This document shows, piece by piece, positions 11,691 through 22,538 of a DNA stretch of 64,000 bases. Position 1 is the first letter of the stretch, and each line of letters opens with the position of its first letter. The notes under the pieces were generated by a model. It had not been told where the DNA came from. It worked only from the letters and a program-made list of their open reading frames with translations, and ran no database searches. Made by a program: the position numbers and the translations under genes. Source of the stretch: Sambucus nigra (lineage: Eukaryota > Streptophyta > Magnoliopsida > Dipsacales > Adoxaceae); NCBI GenBank assembly GCA_949130495.1, contig OX422217.1, forward strand, positions 573,410,606 to 573,474,605, read 5' to 3'.

Positions 11691-11915
11691 AGACACCATT
11701 ATATTGAGGCTTCAGACCTTAATACAAACACATTTCATGACATAGAAAACCATTCAAAGAACATGCAGTAAAAGAAATAAAGCCCTCTTCAGAGGTTGAT
11801 ATAGCACGGAGTTAAGAATTACAAGTTAGGAGCTAACAAAAAATGTTATCAGAAGTTACAGATCGATATCGATCAGGAACAAAAAATGTATAGTAAGAGC
11901 TCTACGAAATGGGTT
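11691..11915. other. Spacer between tandem array and antisense gene
   Basis: I see no gene here. On the minus strand it would be the 3' untranslated region of the antisense gene that ends at 11916. It is AT-rich with no clear terminator. Confidence 0.4.
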
Positions 11916-14334
11916 TTAAGTATCTACAGTCTCTGGGATGGTGACCTTGCCCACACTTCCTTGACCGAGGTTGGTCACTTCCATCCCATCATCTTGAGGA
12001 CAAATGTCTTCAGTCCTTATGTCTTCCTATTGAGCAGTATCGACAGGTGCAGCACCTCCTTCCTCCTCGACCTCTTGCAAGGCCTAAGCAAACCGAGGAT
12101 CGGCATAAACCAGACCAACGAAGTCAGAGGGTTCCAAACTCCCCGACTCTTTCTCTTTTATTACAGCCCATTTTCCAGTGGCCTTAACACCCCTTTCGAG
12201 GTATTCAAAGCCAAAGCTGATGAATTCGTTAGAGACCTTGTAGTCCTCCAAAATCTTCTCTAAGGCATCATCCAAAGCATCCATTATAGTGACATCGACC
12301 TTATGTTGAAGAGAGTCAGCCTGAGTCTTCAGGGAAGAGCTATGATCCTTCTTAAGCTTGTCCATGTCCTTTTCCAGCCGCTTAACACTAGCCTCATACT
12401 TCACCAAAGAGGCCTCCAAACGATCTACTTCAGTATTCGGAGAAGCCTTAGTCTTCTGGGCCTCTTTGCTCTTCTCAATCAGAGGAAGTTTCCTCAGAGT
12501 CTAGTCAACAAACTGATGCATGGTGAGGAGACCTTATAAAGCATGTGCAAAAATGTCAGTTCAAGATTTGGTATAATTTAAAGCCGATGTTACACTTATT
12601 TAGCAAAAGAAAAAATTCTTACTTGGATTGACCGATGGAGGAAGAACTCGGCCAATAGAGGGGTGTCTAGAGAACGGTAGAACCGTTTGTTAGAGTCGAT
12701 CATGACAGAGCCGATAGCATCCAAGGCCTTCAGACTCTGGACGATAAGATTATTGTCGATCTTTAGTTGCTCCAGACGAGCAATTAATGCGTCCTCAGAG
12801 GACATGGGGATCGCTTGATCCACATTGGATGTTTTCTTCTTCTGCCTCTGATCCTCAGGGGCAGGTTCAGTAGATCTCCTCTTCTTGGAGGCCTCGACCA
12901 TTGAATTAGTATGAAGAGGAGAAGGCATAGACAAACCTACTTTCTTCACAAGTTTCGTAAGACTGGGGGATGCCATCTCCCAAAGGTCATCCGAAATTCC
13001 TTTGGGACGTTTTGCAAATAAAAAGATCTGAGTTAAAAGATCAGAGACATAACAAATTCAGAGGTATAACTTGTTGAAATGATAAAGTAACTTACGAAGC
13101 TCGGTCAAAGGACTCCCCCCAAGGCCAATTTCAGAGAGATAGTAGGGGGTCATCAAATGCTCGTACTTAACCAGCGGACCATGCTTCCCTGATCCTGAAG
13201 GTCTTTGACCTTCTGAAGGCTATTCTGGCTTAACCCAGGGTCGGCCCTACCATACATTGACACCTTTACCCATCTCAGGGGTATTCTCGGCTCTAAGGAT
13301 GAGGAGGTGGAACAGGAACCAAACTCTCATGGTCCTGACGTGAAGAAGTATCATGTTTTCCAATTGTCATTCGAAGTTTGGGTAACCAGCAACATCTCCA
13401 TATTGGACTTTTGAGCTAAAAAGTGGTAGTAACTCGGATGATTCCTAGAAGAGGAGGGGATGTAGCACCCTGTGAAGACCCGGACGGGAAGGTCTGAATG
13501 ATGAACTATCCTCCATAAGACTATATCTCCAACTATCACCCTCCAGGCATTGGCGAATAATTGGGAAGGAGCTAAGTTAATATAGGATACTATAGCCCTA
13601 ATTATTGGATGAATGGGAATATAAAAACCTAACTTAAACATCTGCTCATATAAGCAGATCTCACCATCTCGGCCGCCAAAGGCCCTCTCGTCCCTCAGAG
13701 GTCTCCTAAGTTTTATGGATGGACTTATAGAATACAGAAGTCTGAAGGCTAGAAGGTCAATTTTGCTGACAGTGCTCTCTATCTCGACTGCCTTCGAGGT
13801 TTCAACATCTCTTTCGCTACCGTCATCCTCATCCTGGTCAACGTTGGCTTGAGCAGACGAGGGAGCACCACCAGGGAACCTCTGAGCAAACTCATCTCCT
13901 GTGGCGACCGATAGGGGAATAGCGTCAAGGATTGGGGGAATAACCACACTAGGTCCTATAATTTTGACATTGGAGGAAGAATGCGAGGTGCTAGAACTCT
14001 TGTGAGATGAGGCACGACTGGAAACCTCTGCTTGGTCAGGGGCTTGGCCCATCTGGACGGAATATTCCATGGCCTCTTGGAAAGAATCCACAGACCTAGG
14101 GTCTGAGGTTGATGACTCATACTCAGACATCGAAACAGGTTCTACTGGGACCTCTGCAGTCACAGATGGATCAGGGTATATCACTTTCAGAGGGGGTGGG
14201 AATATAGGCCTGAGAGGGAATGCTTCTTCCCTACGAGCATCCTCTTGGGCTCGTTCTATTTGTCTAATCTTATCTAAGGTTTTATCCTTAACAGAGGGAA
14301 ATTCTTTTAGGAGTTGATAAAGGGGTCCGAGCAT
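11916..14334 (-). pseudogene. Element A antisense gene (Tat extra ORF, putative transposon-type domain)
   Basis: Reads opposite to gag-pol. The long first exon (ATG at 14334, open to 13351) has an acidic, Ser-rich N-terminal third. A conserved block follows at about 13480-13690 (GFYIPIHPIIRAIVSYINLA and NAWRVIVGDIVLW), like the plant 'putative gypsy type transposon' domain of Tat antisense ORFs. Candidate introns: 13028-13095 (donor GTAAGT) and 12513-12622 (110 bp, donor GTAAGA), the second being frame-compatible. The middle exon (about 13027-12623) is basic (KKRRS, RQKKK). The last exon (12512-11916) is a likely coiled coil with Lys/Glu heptads. In-frame stops (13351, 12084, near 12500) and a frame shift before the first intron show decay. 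The family is known; its function is not established. Confidence 0.8.
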
Positions 14335-14922
14335 ATGAGGATGACCTTACACTTACAGACTCAAGCTAAAAACAAACAGGATGACACAACAGATAAATAT
14401 CAAATATGGCTATTTGAAAAGAAAGCCAACCAAAAACAGTCAAGAACAACTCATCGAAAAACTCATAAACTCACCGGAAAACTCATAATCTCACCGAAAA
14501 ACTCATAAACTCATTGTAAAATGCAACAACTGGAAGAACAAGACAGAAAAAATGGCAAATAAGAGGTAATAAGAAATACCTGATGAAGTACGAGGAGAAG
14601 AATAGGAAGATTGGAAAGAAAAATCCACTAAACGCACCCTTGATCAAGCTCTGGAAGAGAGAGAAAACGCAGAAGTCTCAGGTGGGAGAAAGGAAAGGAA
14701 ATGAAGAAGGAAAGAGAGAAAATGGTTAAATCCCTCAAAATCCACTTGCACACGCCCCAAGGCCCATCATTGCCTTGGGAGCCCAAAAGACCAACATCAT
14801 TGGACTTGCTAAGCACGCAACCTACTTTAGAAGCTGACACTTGTCAAGAAGATATTGGCACACCAGGAAGAATGGCCTCGGCCTTGCAAATACCCCTCAA
14901 TAACCTACTCACATAGGTAACT
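14335..14922 (-). promoter_or_regulatory. Candidate leader of the element A antisense gene
   Basis: Upstream of the antisense ATG on the minus strand lies a strongly CT-rich tract (about 14640-14730, complement of gaaggaaagagagaaaatgg-type sequence), typical of plant 5' untranslated leaders. A possible donor GTATTT sits at about 14580. Between 14452 and 14515 a 20-21 bp motif (cgaaaaactcataaactca) is repeated about three times. No convincing TATA box was found. The assignment is by position and composition only. Confidence 0.4.
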
Positions 14923-14938
14923 AAGGGCTAGGGGTGAT
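14923..14938 (+). other. Element A polypurine tract
   Basis: aagggctaggggtgat directly abuts the 3' LTR. Purine-rich, and in the position from which plus-strand DNA synthesis is primed. Confidence 0.7.
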
Positions 14939-15889
14939 TGATATGCCCTTAGTGTGCCTTACAACTTAGAGACACCAACATCAGCGTATGAAAGGGCCGA
15001 GGTATCAAAGGCTCTTGACTGAAAACCAACGCCCTCGTCCTACATAAGGTCGGCTATGGCCGACGTTAATGGTCATCTCATTGTCAGGCAGCATCAGAGA
15101 TCATGCCTACCTCGCTCATCGACCTCGTCCTGGAATAAGTCAAGGTAGCAAGGACCACCACCGTCATGACCAACCTCAGCTGGGAATCGGCCGAGGTTCC
15201 TGCTACTCCAATATAACCTCGACCCATGCCGACGTTACAACTCCACCTTCCTTACCTCGGCTTTCCTACTGAGCCGAGATCATCGCGAATAACCTCGGAT
15301 TGGGTAGATGCTAGACTTCACAACCCTCGTACTCTTCCAGGCCGAGGTTGGTACCGATCAAGACAGTCGAGCATTCATATTCACATGCATAGCTGGGAAC
15401 ACGTGAGATAGATCAGCTATAACCGAATCATTCCCCTCACGTGAGGGAATATTTCATCATCATTCTCTACATGTGACAGTAACAGATGTCTTCATTACAT
15501 TGGCTAGATTAATACACACATGCTCATTGCATGCATGGGGGGTGCATTACACCCCCCACACACTATATATGCTTGCCCTCTCCTACATAGAGGGGGATCG
15601 AGAATTACAACCCTAACTGAAACTCTGTCAAATTATACAGTAGAAAGAGAAAGCTTGAGAGATTATATCCATGGTCGTTAGTGCCTTATTTTAGTGACCT
15701 TACTCACTCACTTGCACAGTGGACGTAGGCCTAATTGGCTGAACCACTTATATATTGGTGTTCATCCTCTTCTCCTCACCTCTTACATATATATACAATT
15801 ACATCTATATATTCTCCTGTACTGCCATTGTTATCACTGATTTGAGCTTACAAACACCTTGAAGGGTGGTGTTGTTTACAGCATCATCA
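14939..15889 (+). repeat. Element A 3' LTR
   Basis: Second copy of 3801-4750, ending gcatcatca before the target duplication ACCAA at 15890-15894. The TATA-like motif is at about 15563-15572. ACCTCGGC-type motifs are retained, though several have lost CpG (for example CCTCAGC). Confidence 0.95.
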
Positions 15890-15894
15890 ACCAA

Positions 15895-16047
15895 CTTTTC
15901 AGTATATAAAAATAAATAAAGAAAGCGTTAGCTGAAGCGATTCATAAATCGTAAGTAATGACCTGTTATGCGGAACGTAAGGGGAATCGTGCTAAGAAAG
16001 CATAAACGCTCTATCACACCCGAGGATCCTATCGCTTTGATACCATT
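15895..16047 (-). other. Element F 5' leader and primer site
   Basis: On the minus strand TGGTATCAAAGC (16045-16034) lies beside the LTR and differs at one base from the initiator-Met primer site TGGTATCAGAGC used by D and C. The remaining bases are untranslated leader leading towards gag at 3795, from which they were separated by insertion of element A. Confidence 0.75.
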
Positions 16048-18000
16048 CATAACACCCTGACCCGGGTTTGGGTCACTGTTGGATCAACCCACACTGAGTC
16101 AAGGATTAGATGGGGGAGGGGGAAAGTTTAGTTCATTTTTATCAGGGAAATACTTTAATAACTTTTGTTTAACAGAACATAAGGTACCATTTTTTTATAT
16201 TTTTAAGAAAGGAGTGGCCATTTTACCTAGTTTACCAATTTGCAATATTTGTTTATAAAAATCCAAGTTAATTCACCATGATATTTAAATGGAAATAAAC
16301 CACCATCCCGAGTTATTATAACATTATGACGAAAGGACCGAATAAAATTTTAAGCATCAAGTGTGTAAAGTACTAAATGACTATAGTTTCAAAAGTGAAT
16401 AGTGAGCATTTAACTAGTGATGATCGCCCCCTAGGGCCCTACTCGAGTCCTGACCAACATTCCTATTATATTTACCTGGGGTGGGAGTGGGGGTTTTTAA
16501 CATAAAAAGTAGGCTTGAGCGAACGCTTAATAGAGTGGGTAATACTACACAATACGTTTTTTCATAAAGTCTTACACATATAATTTATGAGTTTTGAGAA
16601 ATGAATAAACGTTAATAAGTCAACTAGTATTAATGCAACTACATGCAATGCACCCAAGCGATGAGCTCATACTCACACTTAATTGATATTACCATCCATT
16701 TTTCGAGTCTAGAGAATTATTATTTGTAATTTATCTTTAATCGCATATATTCCTACTCCATTAGGTTATCTTACATAAATTACGAGTACAACCCCTTTTT
16801 CTTTCCTTGTTATTGTTTATTGGAATCTTCCATTTAACCACGTACTTTAGAAGATCCACACCACCAGTGACGCCACCATATGCTCTGGTCAGTGTAACTT
16901 TTTATGTGTTTTTAACATTTTAGTCAATGTCCACATTATTCCGGTTCGTCCTACCGTGTCATCACGACATGGGTTTAAAACATTGTTCATATTATTAATG
17001 TGTCAAACTTACTTATTTCATTCCCTTCATCTAAAATAGACCTATAGGGGGTCTCAAGAGGGAACCTAACCCTTAGGTCCCTCAAATTTGTAAAAATTCC
17101 CAATTTAACCATAACTTTGAAAGAAAAACATTTAGCCTTATTTACTTTTTGATATTAGGATTTAACCATTTATTTCTAGAAAATCACATCCAACAATTTA
17201 TTTTCAAGCCCATGTTCATCCATTTTATGTTTTTACTACATACAATAATATACAACATTTAAGGCAATTTTAACTAAAGCCCATAGTTTGCCTTTCTATC
17301 ACATGTAACCCCCCCCCCCCAAAAAAAAAAAAAAAAAATTCTTCCTTTATTCATCTTTATAAATTGGGGACTGCTTATCTACTTTTTTTCATTTGGTTAT
17401 TTAACCTTTTTAAACATACTCATTCAATCCCACAACTTAACCATTTAGCATCCTATATGTTTCTACATGTCAAGAGAGGATTTCATCCTAGAAATACCTC
17501 AAATATGCATTTGTTCTACACAATAATGGTTTTATGATTTCACAAGCTTCTTTTGATTATCAGGGTATAAAAGTGCCATTTTTTTGTACATGTAAAAGAT
17601 CTATTAGGGTTTGTCTTTAAAAAAATTTTCATTTTGTTCTTCTTGCAAGACAAAAATCATTTACAAATGACTACATATTTCTCCTACATAAATATCATCA
17701 AACACACTATATATCTTTGAAATTTTTGGACAAAAAACCATACCTTGATGTTGAAGAGGAGAACTAAAAATGGTGATTTGAAAGCTCCTAACTTCTAAGC
17801 TTTTAGAATTATACTCCACCAAACCCAGCTTCCTTAAATCACCCCACACGATCTCTCCACAACATCCCAAATTTAGGAAGGGACTTGAAACCATGTGTGT
17901 TATGGTGAGAGTGTAATTACTAAACCTAAATAAATAGGATGGAAACTATTTTGAGGACGATAGAACTGTCAGGAGATTTAGCGAGGGTGAGGAGACGTTA
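16048..18000 (-). repeat. Element F 5' LTR (right copy)
   Basis: Starts cataacaccctgacccggg beside the primer site. From 16205 it aligns with the left copy. It contains a homopolymer pair at about 17310-17338 (ten C, then about eighteen A) that is much shorter at the equivalent place in the left copy (near 1747). Bases 17610-18000 have no partner in the left copy because of the deletion there. The LTR, or its flank, is broken after 18000 by element C, duplication CGTTA at 17996-18000. Confidence 0.7.
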
Positions 18001-18898
18001 TGTAATAACCCTTATTTTTTAGTAATTAATTTTATATAATTTTGGCATGTGAGGTAATTATGTAAAATAATGGAAGTTATAGTAAATATTATTTTAAGTA
18101 ATTTAAGAGAAAATATTTACTGAGTTTGCATATTTACCGTTAAGAGAAGGTAAATAGCATCATGTTATGTTTTATTGCGTCGTTGTGCTTTAAGCGACAA
18201 TTTTGGCATATATTTCAATTGGATCATTATCAATGAATTAATATGACGTTGGAACATGAAATATTGTACAATATCCCGAATGCGAATTTTGAGGGTGCGG
18301 TTAGTACTGAAATAGTCGAGATAGTCAAAATAAGTGTCATATTGTATTTTTGAGTTTTGGGCACTTTTGACAAGTTATGACTCAATTATGTAGTTACGAG
18401 TCATTTTAATGGTGTATTAACATTTAAAGATGGAAACAAATGTTAAATGAACAGTTATGTCTCCCAAACCCTCTTATTTCCCCAATTACATGTTTTACAC
18501 TTAGAGAGAGTTAGAGAGAAGAGAGAGCTTGGGAGAAAATGGAGAGAAAAGAGAGAATTGGAGATTTGGAGTTGGAATCGTTGCTACGGGAAGAGAATCC
18601 GAGACTACAATCTTGAGGAAAGTTTCTAACTTGCTAGTGTATGATTTAATGTAAATAAATTGTATTGATGGTTGTGAAATTGAAAGATTGGAACAATTTT
18701 GGGTTTTGAGAAATTTGGGGTTTGAACCTTTGAAAATGGTATTAGTTTTGATTTAAGTTGGTTTTAGTAGGTCTTGTTTGCTTAGAAATGATTTGGGTAT
18801 AATATAAGTTGAGTTGGTGAGATTTGAAGAGAGAAATTTGAGTTTTGGGAATTTAGGGTTCATAATCTCGTAGCCCAAACTAGGCAATCTAACTAGGG

Positions 18899-19098
18899 GG
18901 AATTGATTTGCCCCCTTAGTGAATCGATTTGCTAATAATGAGGGATACAGGTCTGAGGAGCCGAATCGATTCGGGTTAAGGCCGAATCGATTCGGGCTGA
19001 GACAGGAAGTTGGTTTTCTCAGCCGAATTGATTCGCATTTTGGGCGAATCTATTCGCTACCAGGTGCGAATCGATTCGTCCCTAGGAGAATCGATTCG
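18899..19098. repeat. Phased ATCGAT palindrome array, element C 5' LTR
   Basis: Eight copies of the self-complementary 12-mer CGAATCGATTCG or one- to two-base variants start at 18899, 18920, 18962, 18983, 19024, 19045, 19067 and 19087. The steps are 21, 42, 21, 41, 21, 22 and 20 bp, all close to multiples of two DNA helical turns. The sequence between copies is not conserved in the same way. Confidence 0.9.
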
Positions 19099-19389
19099 AA
19101 AACCCTGGAGTTTTATAGGATTTTTCCATCTTCGTTTCTAGTCCTTTTCTTTTAGGTTTAAAGCTTAGGAACCTTCTCTTGGGACGTAATAACGAGTATT
19201 AGGGGTTTATATTAGGGATATTAATACCCTAGATTATAATGGGGGTAAAGTGGGTTTAATTTGGGGGTTATTCAATAGGAGTTAGTGTCATTTCATCTAG
19301 TGAGCTAGCTTCGGACTAAGGGAGAGTTGGGCGATATGGTTTAGGACTTTTAGGAGACTAGTATTGAGGAAAACTTACCCTTGATGGCC

Positions 19390-22355
19390 TGTAGTAATAT
19401 CCCGTATTTTTATGCTTTCTAAATTTGGGGATTTATTAAATTTAATGTGAGTTATTAATTTAATATAAATTCTGAAATTAAATATTTTTTATTTACTAAC
19501 GTGACGAGAGTTAGTAATCATTGGAAACTTGTTGAATATTACCAATGAGTAAAGTAATGTAATATTCGTAATATTAAATGTCACGAGTGAATAAAATGAC
19601 AATTTTAGAAATTTGAGTCGGGACGCGCTCGTGTCGCGTCGGGACTAAATATTGATTAATAAAAGTGAATAAATTATAAGTCACTCATATGGTCGTTTTA
19701 AGTGCGCCAAAGTCTCCGGAAGGGTCGAGATAGTCAGAAAAGTGTACCCGGGGGTTTAGTTTGGGTCTCGGGGCGTTTTTAGGACTATTTAGCACCCCGG
19801 AAGGGCATTTTGGACATTTTGCATTTTTGGGTAATTAAACCCACGAAATTTATTAGGTTATATCAGCCATTTGGAATGGTCCCTTAGGGTTAGCATACTC
19901 AAAACCTTATAACGTCCATTAGAGAGGAAGGTAGAAAGCTTTCCAGGCAATCCAAGGCCAAAAACTCATCTGATTGCACCGCCACCACCACCAACACGTA
20001 GATCGCGCGACGGGGAACGCAACCACACCAAATTCATCCACAAATCAGAACTCTGAAATTCCCAGGCAAGTATTTATCTTGCTTAATTTCGTTAATGCAT
20101 CACTCATGTTAGTCTAGGGATGATTACGATGAGTTTCATAGAAGAAAACCCATGTTAGAGATAGGAAAATTGCATGTAGTAATGATAGGAATGATAATCT
20201 GGAAATCCCCTTCATATGTAGAGGTTTAACCACGGATTTATGATGGATTAGAAGTAGAAATTTTGGAAAAAGACTAATTAGAACAAAGTTAAAGAACTTT
20301 CTAGGGTTCTTGAGATTGATATAAGTTTTGGCCTATTAATCCATGGATATTGATGAAAATTCGCATGCTTTACGTAGAAGATGTTTAATTTGGGTTTATA
20401 ATGTTTGTAGTACGAATTTCTGGGAGTTTGGGTGTGAAAAATCTAGATTTGGTTGATGTTGGATGATAGAACCCGTAACCGTTAATCTGCAAAATTCGCC
20501 ATACCTGTTTGATCGATCGATCGAACCAGGAGTGTCGATCGATCGACGCATCGATCGATCGAGCCCCTGCCATCGATCGATCGACCCCTCCTGGCAGACT
20601 CATATTTTTCCCCTTTAAATAGTTGAATTAAATTTAAATGAGTAATAATCCTTAGACATCCTTATTAAAATATTTTGGGAGATAAAGCAAACCAGTAGGG
20701 CTTATTGATAATATGAAATCTTTAATGTAATACGAGATTTACATTTTTCGGGGATGTTTACATATAAGGGACAAAGGAACTATGTATAAAAAGGGGGAGA
20801 TGAGTAAGGTAGTTACGTTGGAAAAATAAATGAGTACCTACTAAAATTACACTTGGGAGTATAGGAATTCACGAGTGTCACTTGATAAGTTAGGAAAATC
20901 CCACAAATTAAAGTAAGGAACGAACCATTATACGTGATAACTAAATAACGAGAAATAAGGATAAATATCATAATTATGGATTATGAGATGTACCAAAATT
21001 TGATGTGGTAATAGTAGTATATTTATATGTGTGTGTTTATGCATATACTATATACGTGTGAAAACCATGCACACGCTACTTGCTATCCCTGAGGTTACCG
21101 CGCTGGGACAGTCTTATCTCGATGGTACCTTTATGGGGGGATATTGACTCATACCCTAGAAGATAGAGATCCTTTGGTACATGCTAATCGGATCGATAGC
21201 CAGACGACATAAGAGATGTGGGGGCATGTGCGGACCTCTTAGAGGCCGGGACTCTATGCTTCACCTCAATATTGTTGTGTTTGTGTTAATATAGTTTGAG
21301 AGAGATTCCGAACTTGTATTTCCCTTAGTACGAGTGATACGGGGACTGGATAGCACCATAATTTTTATGTGGGGTGCTGTTAGAATATATATATATTATA
21401 CGAGTATTTAATATATATATTAAATTCTAAAATTTGGTAATTTCCCACTGTGTTTATGGTAAGTAAGATATGAATAATGATTTCAATTGAGGAATACGTG
21501 TTTTGAAAGTATAGTATATTACTGGGAAACTTTATTAACAAATAAAGTTAAAATGAGAGCTTTGATATTAAATGGAATTTACTTCTTAAACAGCTGAATT
21601 GTTCAATTTACGTCTTACGAGTAACCTAAGATAAGATGAATTAAACCGTTGGGAAGGTTAGTGCGATATGTGTGCACATTATAAGAGAGATGAGAATTTC
21701 TCAAGGGAGTGTCGCACTAATATGTTGTTGCATTGGCCTGTAAACATTTTAAATACTTGTTAAACAAATTTTAAATCATTTTTACAATCGGGCTCTGACC
21801 CTTTCCCATTTTCTTTTCTCTCTTGTTTATATATGTATATATTACAGGTGCCCATCCACTGGGGCGTCTTGCATAGGATCCTTTGGAAGGAACGCGCTGC
21901 AGCTTAGGTGGGAGTTGCAGGCCTCTTGCCTAGACGACCTCATTTCTTGATTCCACTTCTAGCACTATTTATTCAGTTGGGCATGTGTCGCCCTTTCAAT
22001 TATTCAGTTGTTTAGTGGACATTGTGAGTCATTTATTTTCAGTATTTTACACTTTGGGATTTATTACTGTCAGGATGTTTTTCCTTTAAGTTTAAATGTT
22101 GGAATTACTTTGATGGATGTTTAATTATTAGATTGTTTGTTCCAGTATAGTTGTTGTGTGATTCTTTAATTATGAATTTAGTAAAGTTTTAAATGTTGGT
22201 TTATATAAAATAAAATTTGGAAAGTAAATATTTAGGGTGTTTAAGTTGGAAAAGTTATTTTTCGACAGTGATGCTAAGAATGAACCAACTGTTCACCTTG
22301 ATTTTAATTTAATAAAGGAGTGATCGCCCGGTATTTAATTCGACGGGGTGTCACA
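19390..22355 (+). repeat. Element D 5' LTR
   Basis: Matches 27226-30283 and ends ggggtgtcaca. It carries (GATC)n palindromes at 20510-20585, a TATA-like tataaaaagg at about 20784-20793 and a short (TA)n run near 21385-21398. The reverse complement of the same family forms the LTRs of element E. Confidence 0.93.
20510..20585. repeat. (GATC)n palindrome cluster, element D 5' LTR
   Basis: Four blocks of 12-14 bp made of gatcgatcgatc-type sequence are separated by short unique linkers. Each block is self-complementary, and blocks can also pair with one another. The cluster is about 1.1 kb into the LTR, close to the position of the ATCGAT array in C. It is conserved at 28343-28418 in the other LTR. 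Confidence 0.9.
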
Positions 22356-22357
22356 GG

Positions 22358-22369
22358 TGGTATCAGAGC
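22358..22369 (+). other. Element D primer binding site
   Basis: TGGTATCAGAGC, two bases after the LTR. This is the standard plant site complementary to the 3' end of initiator Met tRNA. Confidence 0.9.
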
Positions 22370-22538
22370 ATCAGGTTCTAGTGTCCTTAGGATCTGTACG
22401 GCTTATTTCGCTTTCAGCTTAACATTTTTGTTATACAACCCTATTTTAGGATTGTTGTATTCTTGCTTTTACAATTACATCTTCAACTATTTGAGATTTT
22501 ATAATAACTATAGACTAATAAATTTCTTCACGTTTCAG

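Larger units (their letters stand above)
3801..15889 (+). mobile_element. Element A: Tat-lineage Ty3/gypsy retrotransposon with antisense gene
   Basis: Complete but decayed element of about 12.1 kb. Its ends are TG...CA, with LTRs at 3801-4750 and 14939-15889 and a perfect 5-bp target duplication ACCAA (3796-3800 and 15890-15894). Internal order: primer site, gag, protease, RT, RNase H, second RNase H, integrase, about 123-bp tandem repeats, antisense gene, polypurine tract. Two RNase H domains and no chromodomain identify the Tat lineage (Ogre/Retand-like group). A hand comparison of about 235 aligned LTR bases gave about 17 differences, so the insertion is not recent. It is inserted in element F. 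Confidence 0.95.
572..18000 (-). mobile_element. Element F: old, internally deleted Ty3/gypsy element (interrupted by A)
   Basis: A minus-strand gypsy remnant. LTR-like sequence at 572-2024 recurs at about 16205-17600. Between them, outside the inserted element A, lie a Met-type primer site (16034-16045), gag with a CCHC knuckle, a protease and only the first part of RT. RNase H and integrase are absent. Element A is inserted at 3801-15889 with duplication ACCAA at 3796-3800 and 15890-15894. Element C interrupts the right LTR or its flank after 18000. F is therefore older than both. The outer ends are uncertain: the left LTR is cut by unassigned sequence and the right end may resume at 52803. 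Confidence 0.75.

Noticed and set aside
17661..17894. 77-codon minus-strand frame
   Set aside because: Lies in the right LTR of F, has no domain and no counterpart in the left LTR.
20385..20603. Minus-strand frame starting MSLPGGVDRSMAG, also at 28218-28436, with a related frame at 62831
   Set aside because: It translates the (GATC)n palindromes and their LTR flanks. It is preserved only because sister LTRs are similar.
22358..22369. tRNA-like sequence
   Set aside because: Only the 12-base primer site complementary to a tRNA 3' end; no tRNA gene fold around it. The same applies at 31851, 16034 and 60981.
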